55,243 nucleotides of DNA from Micractinium sp. NFX-FRZ (lineage: Eukaryota; Chlorophyta; Trebouxiophyceae; Chlorellales; Chlorellaceae). Below the pieces are notes generated by a model. It did no database searches. It had not been told where the DNA came from and saw only the letters and a program-made list of their open reading frames with translations. A program made the position numbers and the translations under genes. Positions within the stretch are counted from its first letter, which is position 1. Every line of letters starts with the position of its first letter. The DNA lies in the NCBI GenBank assembly GCA_029339195.1, contig JAPTJF010000423.1, positions 1 to 55,243 of the forward strand, in the 5' to 3' direction. Positions 10,395-20,612 of this stretch are shown here, in pieces.

Positions 10395-13300
10395 ATGCGC
10401 GCCCGCGCCAAGGCGGACGCCAGCCCAGAGATCACACCAGCCAGGTGCTGTTGCCCCTTTCACGCCTGCCGTGCCTGATGCAGCCGCGGTGCTGCTGGGC
10501 TGCTGCTTGTCCTGCTGCAATTCGCGCTGTCCCGGGCTGTCAGCCCACCGCTGCTGCCCGCCCAGCTGCCTGCTGTGCAGGCAAACCGTGCTGGCCGCCC
10601 GTAAGGCAGCTTCAAATATACTCGTGTCTGCCCCCCAGCGCTCGCCTCGCTGCTTTGGGGCGGCCCTGCTGGCGGTGCTGCTGACTGCTGCGGTGGTGCT
10701 GCTGGCACTGCCCGGGGCGCCAGGGGCACTGGCAGCCCGGGACGTGAGGGAGGTGGAAGGTACAGGCGAGGCTGGGGCTGGCAGCCCGGCAGAGGAGTGC
10801 AGCTGGGCAGGGCACGTGCAGGGTGAGCGCTGCATCTGTGCGCTGGGCCACGGCAGCGCCGACTGCTCCCTCAGCCTGTCAGGCATCTTTGGGCAGAGCC
10901 CAGTGTACGACTTGACCCCAGACAACGGCAGGCTGCGCCCACTGGACATGCAAGGCTGGTCTGCAGAGGCACCTCTGTATGAACAGCTGCTGGGCGCAGC
11001 GGATGCTGTCACTGTTGTGGAGGTGGGCGTGTGGAAAGGTGAGTGGCAAGGAGGCAGGCGCTGTTGTTGGTTGCCAAGTCATGCATGCCAGGCATGGGCC
11101 GCCGCCTGAGAGCTGTGATGCTGCGCCGCACGCCACCGCCGCTGCACCGGCAGTAGCCTGTCATCTCGGGTGCTGTTGTTGCCGCAGCTGCCTGCCTGCA
11201 CCGACTGTCCCGCCTGCAGCCCACCCGGCCGCAGCTGCCAGCACCCCTTCAGCGCTGACCCTGAGCACCTCCCTCGCTGCCGCCCACAGGCCTGTCCACT
11301 GCACACATGGCACAGTGGCTGAAGCGCAAGCAGCGTGGCATGCTCATTGCCATCGACAGCTGGACAGGCGCGCTGGGGTGTGGGTGTGAGGGGGCATGGT
11401 TTCCTTCTGTCACACGCCAGAAGCTGGCGCGTTGCCGTGCTTGCTGGTGGGGCCTGGGCGACGACATCTGAGAGCCTGCAACCACCTCACGCGTGCTCCA
11501 ACGGTTCTGCCGCACTTCTTCCCTGCTCCAGGCGCCCCCGAGATGTGGGAGGCTGGCCGGATGGCCTGGGACAGCGAGCGCAACCTGGAACTGGTCAGCG
11601 GGTAGGTCCGTGCCAGCCAAGGGATGCCGTAACACAGCTCCGCTGCTGGGCCCCAAACCTGCACACACACTGTACCGCCCCTTTGGAGTCAGCCCCCGGT
11701 CCCCCGGTCCAGTGCTGCCTGAGCCGCCCTGTCGTTCTGCCCTGTCTGCAGGTACCCCACAGTGTACCAGACCTTCCTCTCCAACATGATCCACCAAGGC
11801 CTGCAGCAGGTGGTGGTGCCTGTTCCCCTCCCCTCCAAAGTAGCCAGCGTGGTGCTGCACAGGCGCGGCCTGCAAGCCGACCTGATCCACATTGATGCTG
11901 CACACGAGTGTGAGTGCTGGGGCGAGCTGTGGAGTGGGTTGGGGAGAGTTGAATGGGGGGATACACCTACTTGCATGTGGCCTGCAGTACACATGACCAC
12001 GCTCCTGCGGTACTCCGCGCTGGCTGCTCCTCGTCAAGAGAGGTCTTCTTGCACAGTGCTGCCACCAGCGGCCACTGCCGCTCATGCTGAAACGGGGCAT
12101 GCTGAGACGTACACGGGAAGGAGGAAGGAATGCCCCCACCGCTCCCCCTGCTGCTGCCGTTTCTGCTCACACGCTCCCTCACGTGCCCGACCTCCCTTCC
12201 CTCCCTCCACTGCAGATGGGTCATTGAAGGCAAGCGGCGACTTCTTTTTCGGCTCTGCAGTTGTCGAGCGACGGGAGGGGCAGGGGCAACAGCCGTTGTG
12301 CATGCCTGGTCGCATCCCTGTCGCGGCACGGGTGCCTGGCCCCCACCGACCCTTGGTCCTTCACACCCCACCTGCCTCTTTTCCCCAACCCCACGCCACC
12401 ACCAACATTCCGAGGGTTGCACTTGTTGAGTGCACATGCCGTGTTGCAGGAGGACATCCTGATTTGGTGGCCGTTTGTCCGAGAGGGCGGCATCCTCCTG
12501 GGAGACGACTATAGGTTCCCCGGAATCACAAAGGTGGTCTGCTGTGGGGCGGGAAGCGGGGGCTGCTGGGTTCCTGGCTGTGTGGCATGGCTGTGTGGCA
12601 TGATTTGGGGGAGCGCTCAGTCCAGCTGGGAGGATTGGCGCACGTGTGCATACAGTACCCTAAACCCTGACTGGCAAAGTGCATTGGCCACAGCGTGTCA
12701 TCCCGGAGGCAATGCACGGCTGGGCAAAGCGGAGCAGCTAGCCTGCTTCCAGGGCCTGGGCAGGCGCTGCGCTACTCCATGAGGGGTGCCTTGCAGCTGC
12801 ATGAACATTTGGCCAGCCAGCCTCCATACCGCACCTGCCGCCCGTCCTCTGCAGGCAGTCAAAGAGTTCGCTTTGCTGTGTGAGCTCGACTTCCAGACTC
12901 CGGATGTCAAGTGGTGCGTCGGGGCTTCTAAAGCTGCTTGCCCCCAAACTGCTGCCATCGCGCTGTTGGGGCGGGGTGTGGGTTGGGGGACGCCTAGCTC
13001 CCAAACCGCTGCTGCTGGGTGCGAGTGCTGCTGGCTTTCGGCCTGGTGCCAAGCACACTTTTGCATCTGCTTCCCAGTAGAGCACGCACCGACGGCATGC
13101 AGCTGCCGTACGGGGGACCAGTGGCATTAGCGTGCACGGGTAGACCGAGGCTGCTAGGGCAGCACCCTGGCGCCTGCCCGCCTGCCGGCCTGCCACAGCA
13201 GCAAGCCGCCATGGTCTGCCGCCACCCCTGGGCACCCTTCCGTCCAGTCTGACGATGCAGCAAGCCCTGCATTTGACTGCTTGCAGGTACATCAAGAAGC

Positions 13301-13419
13301 CCAACGCGACCTTCTTCAACGACAGGCCCCACCTGGAGCCGTGGTGCCGCACAGGTCGGTTGGGTGCGGACAGGCGGGTCCAGGCTGGCAGGTGCAGCGA
13401 CTGTAGGGAAGGAGGATAG
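10395..13419 (+). CDS. Membrane-anchored class I SAM methyltransferase (Methyltransf_24-like) with EGF-like stem
   Basis: Nine exons: 10395-10444, 10581-11038, 11290-11379, 11532-11601, 11752-11909, 12216-12229, 12450-12533, 12855-12913, 13287-13419; 371 residues, all phases agree. Seen: a single membrane segment at about 42-60, a short cysteine cluster (ECSWAGH to GSADC, EGF-like) at about 90-115, then the Rossmann methyltransferase: motif I VVEVGVWKG at 162-170, acidic end of strand 2 in AIDSWTG (D192), DLIHIDAAHEY ending at 276, and GGILLGDDY at 293-301. This pattern is typical of Methyltransf_24 small-molecule or sugar O-methyltransferases. The anchor places it in the secretory pathway with its catalytic part in the lumen, so a sugar O-methyltransferase for glycans is a reasonable guess. 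Exon 6 is only 14 nt and uses a GC donor. The C-terminus after WCRTG could be spliced differently. Confidence 0.85.
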
Positions 13420-13659
13420 GCCGAGGGGGGGGCTACAGTTCAAGCTTCCAAGGTGCAGTGGCTGCAGGGGAGGAGGACAGCAGAAGGGAGGAGCTATAGC
13501 GTGAGCTCCCAGCCTGGCGGCGCCTGCCTACTGTACCAACCTGAAGCCTGCTCCTGCCCTCCTGCTGCATTGTGCGTCCCCGCCTGTGCCACAGGTCAGA
13601 CGTCCCATTATTGGGGCTTCTAGCGGGCCACCAAGTCCCTGGCAAGCGGGCGCGCTGCT

Positions 13660-14915
13660 GCAAGAGTACCCCCACCTCCCACCAAGCACCCCCTGCCACC
13701 CACCAAGCACCCCCCGCCCCCACATTGGAGGCGCTGGTGCAAGGTTTACAAGTAGGGTCAGGGTGCTTCGCAATGCGCCCACTGCTGCCAGCACAGCCAT
13801 GAGAAGCACAAACCCTGCAGCCGCACCTAAAAGCGGTTGCGTGTCCACATACTGCCACCCTGAGGCTGAGGCTTGCGGCCAAAGCAAAGCTGAGCGCCAC
13901 TGTCAGCCAAACACTCAACCCCAGTCTCAGGTCGAGCAATACCTTTGCTCCCAAGCCATGCAGTTTGTCTGCTGGCGCATCCTTTCCTTTGCCCTCGAGC
14001 TGCCCAGCCGCAGCCAGGTTGTTGCATGACGTGCTTGCCAGCTTTCACATATAACATGTATATGCGCCCCCACCCCCCATCCAGAGGATCTGTACATGCC
14101 CCACAGCACTTTTGTGTAAACATGTGCATGCTGAGGTCACGCAAGGGAAGCACACATGTATGGCACCTGCTTGCCTATATGCCCATGTTTTGCAGTCACC
14201 GTTCATTCCGCCATGTCTTTGACTGGCCTTACCTCTGGCAGCTGCTCAATAAGCGGTGCCATCAATTGCCACCCGCACGCACCCTCTGTATTGTGCTCGA
14301 GGGAACCCCTAGGGCCAACCTCACCCTGTGTAAGTGCCAAACGCTGAGCAGGTTGGTAACCGCAGTCGGTAAACATGTCATCGTATCCCTCTCAGCGTGC
14401 AGACGGAACCGGCACCGCTTCCCTTTCCTGAACTTAGCATGCGAGATTCACACAGAGGGTTGTGGTGTGGATCAGGTAACATGAGGGAGGGGGCATATAC
14501 AGGTCATGGGTGGGAGGCAGCAAGCACGCCATGCACCAACACCAAAGTGGGTGCTTCTCGATGCAGTCGGACATTACGCACGCAAGACAAAGAATGCAGC
14601 AGCAGACGAAGTGCCTGGCTTGGGAGCAAGGGTATGGCTCGACCTGAGATAGGGATCGAGTGCTTGGCAGGCAGGGGCGCTCAGCTTTGCTTTGGCCGCA
14701 AGCCTCAGCCTCTTGGGTGGCAGTATGTGGACACGCACTCCCCCACCGTGCGGCCGCAGGGGCTGTGCTCGCCAACCTTGTGCTGGCAGCAGTGGGCTCA
14801 TTGCAAGGCACCCTGATCCCCTTGTCAACCCTGCACCAGCACTTCTCATGTGGGGGCAAGGGGTGCTTCGTGGGTGGCGGTGGGCACTTGGCGGGAGGCT
14901 GTGGGTACTTGCTTG
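13660..14915. repeat. Foldback element: ~0.5 kb inverted arms around a ~260-bp loop
   Basis: The left arm (about 13660-14152) matches the reverse complement of the right arm (about 14415-14915). Shared blocks include GTGTCCACATACTGCCACCC, GAGGCTGAGGCTTGCGGCC, AAAGCAAAGCTGAGCGCC, and a ...CTTGCTCCCAAGCCA... block; divergence is roughly 15-25 percent with small indels. No transposase reading frame is visible in the loop. The element fills the space between the convergent 3' ends of the methyltransferase gene (stop 13417) and the GT77 gene (stop 14928). TTACA at 13746-13750 would read as TGTAA for the GT77 transcript, so that transcript may include both arms. Confidence 0.8.
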
Positions 14916-14927
14916 CGTCCGGCCGTG

Positions 14928-17900
14928 CTACAGTTCGATCGAGCCATCTGGGAGAGCGTCAAGGGCGTGCAGGTCGCCATGGACATAGCGCTGGATGACG
15001 GCCTGCAGGGCGCAACAAAGTAGGCGGGAGACGGTGAGGCACGGGGATCGGGAAGATGGGGGGGCACCCATGCCAGAAAGCAAGCCCTCGCTACTGCTCC
15101 TGCTGCTGATGTGCCAAAGGCAGCGCATGCAAGCTGCGCCGCCACCAGCCTGCCCACCTGCATGCGAAGCTCCTTCTCGGGGTGGTACTGCAGGTGCAAT
15201 GGGGGGTGGGCAGGAGTGCAGGAGGACTGGCATGCGGTTTGGCAGGAGGTTGACATGGCCACACATTAGAGCCAAGCGCGCTGCAGCACATCTGAGCAGC
15301 TCTCGCCAGGTCCAGGGTGGGCTGTGGCGACCACAAACACAGATTCTCCAGCTGGTACGACTACTGCTGCATGCCACCTGCTGCCACAGCGCACCGCCTT
15401 TCCCACGCCCCCCAGCCAGCCCTGCTTCCCCTCCAGGCACGCCAAGCTCACGTTGATGTGCACCGCCACGGGTGTGTGCGCCAGGAACAGCTCTTGGTCA
15501 TGGCGCACGTACTTGAACAGGACTTTGGAGTTCATGAACAGCATGTAGTCCATCACTCGGCGTGTCACAGGCGGGGCCTGCAGGGGGCAGGGGCCAGGCA
15601 ACGGCAGTGCTGCTTGTGAACTTGGCCAAAGGCCGGCAGAGCAGGGGTGGAGGGCGGGCAGTACGATGCAGCGCAGGCAGCATGGAGGTCAGTGCTCAGC
15701 AGCCAGCCAGCCTGACAGCTTGCCCGCAAGAGGCACTGCACAAACCGCCCCTAAATTCGGCCAAAGCAGGGTTGTCTCAATCGGGTGCTCGAGCTTACCG
15801 TGTAGCCTGGGCGGCTGGGGTACAATATGGCTTCATTATACAGGGTCTGCCAGGGTTTCAGGACAATCAGATGGGCGAAGGGGAGAGTCGGTGCATCATG
15901 CTTGCTGGGGACCGTGTCTGGCTGAGCAGTTCCGCGCCGCCTGGCCTGCCCACCATGCAGCATGCTCGTCTGGCCCTATGGCAGCAACACTCTCATGGTC
16001 CCAGCAGCAGTGCTGGCTGTGCAGTGGCGTGCAACAAGCAGCACACTGCTCACCTGGTCCCACTCGTCCCCTGTCTCCACTCGGTGGATGAGTGCTGACA
16101 TGAGGTCCACCGCCGCCTGGGTGGGCCTGCATTTGGGGCAGCAGCGGTGCACCGGAAGCAGGTTGATTGTCTCTGCTGTGCGGGCCCACAGCAGCAGCAG
16201 CAGCACATGGTGGGCAGTTGCCTCTGTCTCGCAACCAAGCCACCAGTGCAGATGACTGCTGTTGTGCTCGTCCCTGCCCGCCCATGCTCTGCGGGTAGGA
16301 TGTGTCCCGGTTTCCTCCTCCCTGCCCACCCAAACCAAGCGCCTGCCAAACAGAGAGCAATTGCAGGCGGGTGTGTGTCACCGCAGATAGAAGAGGCCGC
16401 TGTTGAGGGCCGTGATGCGGGTGTAGTGGGCAAAACGCCCCCATCCCATGTCTGGCTCTTCATCCCCGTCGTCAATCCCGTCTGAATTGAGGGGGGCATA
16501 GGAAGAGAACCACCCATCAGCAAGCAAATGACGATGGGCTTGATGTGTCCCAGCCCATGGCCGGCTTGCGGAAACCAGCGCCGTGCTGCCCTGTATGAGG
16601 AGTAACACTGAGTCAAGGTGGACACACGAGCCCAGGTGAGATGGCCGAGCAGGCTCTGCATTTGCTAGAGATAGCGCCAGACCTGTCAAGAGGAAAGAGA
16701 AGGCATGGCAACATGACACAGCATGACATGTCATGTTCGTCATAAACTTCGTTGCACTCCTGTTGTGAAGGATGGGGAAGGGAGGTAGAGCAAGGGGGCA
16801 GAGCCAACCGTGCAATGGTGTGTGTGCAGAGGCAGCGCCAGGCGTGCAGGCGGCATGCCATGTAGTGCGCAGGGATGGCCAGGTGTGCATGCTCGAGCAC
16901 GGCAAAAGGACCATGCTGAGGAGCAGCAGCACTCACAGGCGGCGTAATCCCATCCGTCGCTCATGCCCTCCACGTCGCTGTCTCGAGTCAGGTGGTCAAA
17001 CGGATTCTGTAGAAAGATGATGTCCACATCTGCATGGGGAGCAGGAGGAAGGCATGCGCAGTTTGGGGAGGGGGCAGTAGGCTTCATGAAGGGTTTTGTA
17101 GACAAGTGATGGCCACATCCGCACGAATGGCAGGCGGCCGCTGCCTGGCAGAAGCGCAGGGACGGCAAGCTGGAAATGGGCAGGCACAGAAGCCGCCTGC
17201 CCTTGGGCAAGCAAGTGGGCGCGTGTGCGGCTGGCATCCTGCTGCGTCCTAATCTCTTTCTTCACTGTGCACACCTTTCCGCCGTGCATGGGGCAATGAG
17301 GCATGGCACTGCAGGCAGGCAGATGTGCGGTTGAGCAGGAACACAGCAGGCCAGTATGCAGGACGCCAACCATCGCTGGGGGCTTGCTGCACAGCACCTG
17401 AGAGCAGGACGGCGTAGCCCAGTTGCAGGAAGCGCCTGAGGATGCCAAACTTGAGGGAGGAGATGCCGTGGTTGCTGCCCGCCTCCCTGCGTGTCGCTGG
17501 CATCTGCATGCATAGCAGTACAAGCACGCCTGTTGAGACGCACACGGTGTGAAAGGAGGGAAGCAAGGACAGGGCAGCGATCAGCTCTGTGGAGGGGATG
17601 CAAGGTGGTTGTGACGGGAAGACGTGGGCATGCTATGCTGTCCGCGCAGCGCACCAGTCCTGGAGTGCAGGGCTCCACACAACTCAGACGCCCGGTGCGG
17701 GTGCTGGCGCCAGCAGGGCGGCGCTGCCAGCATGCCCAGCGCACCTCCACGTCCACGCGGACAGCGCGGACCCCATAGGCCTCAGCGTACTTCCGCGCGT
17801 CATCATCCAGGGCTATCACCATAGCGTTCTTCACCCCTGCAGGCGGGCACCCGCGACAGGTGGGAACCCTTTGTTGGCAAGTGTGAGGCAAGTGTGATCA

Positions 17901-18867
17901 CTCATGACGCAGGTGCAAGGCAAGGGAGGCAAGGAGCATTCCATTTAGGAGGATGGGTGGCAGTCACGGCGCCTCCTGCGCCATCAGCCGCCTCGCTTGC
18001 AAGCTTGCAAGCAGGGGCAGGTGCTGTGCAGAGATCGTCAAGCACCGTGGTTGCCATAAGCGGAGCAGGCCACGTGGCTCCCTTCCCCAGCGTCGGCCTG
18101 CACACGTGCGCACTTGCATGCAGCATTGCCTCCCGTCGCAGCACTTTGTGAGCCCACAACAATCACTCACCCGTGCGCAGCACGTTCTCCGCCCACATTT
18201 GCAGCGCGCCGCCTGGTTCCGCAAGCTGGCGGTCGCTCACAGCCGCCATCACCTCTCCATTGATGGCAACCTGTGTAGGCAGGAAGGGGAGGGCAGGGCA
18301 GGGCAGGGCGGGTGGGTAACCCACGGGGCAGGAAAACACAGACGGGTGGCAGGCGGGCTACGAGAGGCACGCCGAGCGGGCGCCTGGTGTTGGGAAGGCA
18401 GAGGGCGGCTGAGCACAGGTGCTGCAAACCAGAGCGCCAAGCGCGTGTCGTAGTTAGCCTCGAAGACTGGCTGGGGTGATGCACTGGGCCCTGCAGCTGC
18501 ACCTGATCCGTCATCCAACCCCTCCAGGCCACCACCGCACCCACCACCTATCCAGGCCACCCACCCAGCTCACCTGCCACAAGACCCGTGCCAGCTCAGG
18601 GTGCTGCTGGTCCCGCTTGTATGAGGGACCCCAGGGGGCGTGCGGGTTGGCGGGTGCGGGCCCTGTGTCGCCCGCTGTGCCTGCCGCCGCGCTGCTGCTA
18701 CTGCTGCTGCTGCCCTTGTTGGTGGGAAGGGTTGGCGTCGGGCAGGCTCGAGGACGGCCCAGCTTGTACCCGGCCAACAGTCCCAGCAGCACGCAGAGGA
18801 GGCATGTTGCCCAGTGCCCGCCCTCGCCCCGCTGTTTGTGGCCCTTGTATGTGTACACCATGGCCAT
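14928..18867 (-). CDS. GT77 nucleotide-diphospho-sugar transferase, RRA/XEG113 arabinosyltransferase-like
   Basis: Eleven exons (high to low): 18574-18867, 18171-18270, 17745-17836, 17398-17503, 16937-17029, 16382-16481, 16054-16126, 15799-15846, 15452-15577, 15158-15187, 14928-15002; 378 residues, phases agree. The family (PF03407) includes RRA and XEG113 enzymes that extend hydroxyproline-linked arabinose chains on extensins in the Golgi. Seen: signal anchor at about 19-34, Ser-rich stem, [32 protein letters not shown] at 198-200 in [14 protein letters not shown] (metal and nucleotide-sugar binding), [48 protein letters not shown] and HINYHPEK. Exon 6 uses an acceptor after a TTCCTATGCCCCCC tract, giving the expected AAYGIDDG. 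A copy of the dispersed repeat lies directly upstream of the start, and a foldback lies just after the stop. Confidence 0.92.
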
Positions 18868-18878
18868 GGGTGGGAGGG

Positions 18879-20045
18879 GTGCGCCTGCAGGAAGGCAGAG
18901 CGGTGGGAGGCTCAGCCTCTGAGGCAGGTGGGGTGGGGGCGGCGGCGGCGGCGCTTTGCCGCCGGCGGCTGGTGTCGGCGCTCTCAACACTCTGGTGCCC
19001 TCTCTAGCTGCTGCCACCGGATCAGCCCCCCATCACGCCTTTCGAGGCCTGCTGGAACCGCGGAGCTGCCTTGGAGGCGCAAACCGAAGGCAGTCGGGCC
19101 TTGGACGAGGTGCCTCCTCACCTTTCTGTCGGAGACGTCCTTGTTTGATTTGGACTAGGAGGCAGCCGCGCAGGCTGGTTCAGGACAGCCCAGAACAGGG
19201 TCGATCGCCTGCAGCAGCCGACTCCGAGCTCCCAACGCCCTGCTGCGCCAGCTCACGCCGGCGGCAGGCAACAACCCGCCCAGCCCTTCCTGGTCAAACC
19301 ATGCCCACTCACCACGATCACCTTCGGCACAGCCAGCAACCAGATCACCAATTCATGCCCCAAGCTTCTTCCCACCCACCCCCAACAGGACCAAGGTGGC
19401 GGTGGCGGCCATGGTTGCCGGCTTAGGGCGGCGAACCCTGCCGCTGCACGTGTGTGCCAGCTGCCTGCTGCACGTGCTGCACAGGCAATTTCCGGCCTCA
19501 ACCAACGCTTGGTGGGTTTGGGGACCTGTCAGCCACCACTGCCGCTGCTGCCGACGCTGCGTGCACCCTTTGGCACAACGAGGAAGGCGCAGGAACAAGG
19601 GGATGCGGGGGCAGACGCAACAAGGGGCAGCAGCGCGCCTCCTGCTGGCTGGCTCATCGCTCCCTCTGCTGGTGGTCGTTCTCAGGTCGGCACCGGCGCA
19701 CACGCTTCACCGCCACCCCGGGTGCACTCGCATCGTTCGCCCGCCGTGGCCGCTGGTCTCCCCCTTTGTCGTGTGCCCCCATCCACCTGCCTCCTCCTTC
19801 TCTTTGCGCCCCAGACACGTGCGACCTTGCACGCTCATGCTTAAAGACATGCTCAGGCGTACAGCACTGGCAGGGCGGTCGAGCGCTACACACATTGACA
19901 GGGGCCGCATTGTGTGAGCTCGGGGCGCAGGCAGGGTGCAGGGTTTAGCAACAGGCAGGGCGGCAGCGGGAAGCATGTGCAGGTCATGGCGGGTTGGGGG
20001 CGGGATGATTGAGGCAAAGGTTGGTCCTGGTGCATTGCTAGCAGG
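18879..20045 (-). repeat. Dispersed repeat, copy A (5' flank of GT77 gene)
   Basis: Shares long diverged blocks with copy B: GGAGCTGCCTTGGAG near 19064 against 39186, CCTTGGACGAGGTGCCTCCT near 19101 against 39224, the AACAACCCG block near 19270 against 39377, and the CGCTGGTCTCCCCC to CTCCTCCTT block near 19750 against 40090. Homology begins just upstream of the GT77 start codon, where GCCTGCAGG and GGTGGGAG match the leader of exostosin gene B. This interval is also the divergent promoter region between the GT77 gene and exostosin gene A. Confidence 0.7.
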
Positions 20046-20612
20046 CCTTGTGGCAGGCCAGCTGGAGGCCGGTAGTCAGCGCCCTCAGCTGGCGCGCTCA
20101 ATGACTAGTGCCTTGATCACTTCCTGGTGCAGCGGTTGGACGAGCCTCCGGCGTGCTTGCTTGCCGGCCCATGCGCTGCCCCACCCACCGCCTACACACC
20201 CACGCGGCAACCCACCTTAAGCCCAGCCGCAGCCCAACCCTCAGCTCAGTAAGGGCTGACTACAACATCCTCCCATCCGTGCTCCTTAAATAACTCCAGT
20301 CACAGCTTTTTAGGCCCATGCATGCATTCATGCAGGCGCGCAGGCAGGCAGGCAGGCGGGGATAGGCGGGTAGGCAGGCAGGGGGCAGGCTGGCAGGCGG
20401 CTCAGGCACAGGTTGCGGCATGCGTAGATGAGAGTGCAGCACAGCGGCTGCACTCTCCACTTCCCATGTTGCTGCCCCTCTCGCTGTCACTACCCCGACA
20501 GCAATTGGCGGTCAGGGTGCCCATGTCGCCGCTGGCGCCAGCTGGCGGCAGTGCCGCTGCAGTGTCGATATGGTTTGGGTACTCCAAGGTGCCTTGTCGC
20601 GATCTGCCCAAA
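20046..20612. promoter_or_regulatory. Promoter-side flank of exostosin gene A
   Basis: No gene was found. It contains an imperfect GGCA/GGCAGG microsatellite at about 20331-20402 and lies between repeat copy A and the chosen start codon at 20613. An in-frame upstream ATG at 20524 would lengthen the N-terminus by about 30 residues. Confidence 0.4.
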
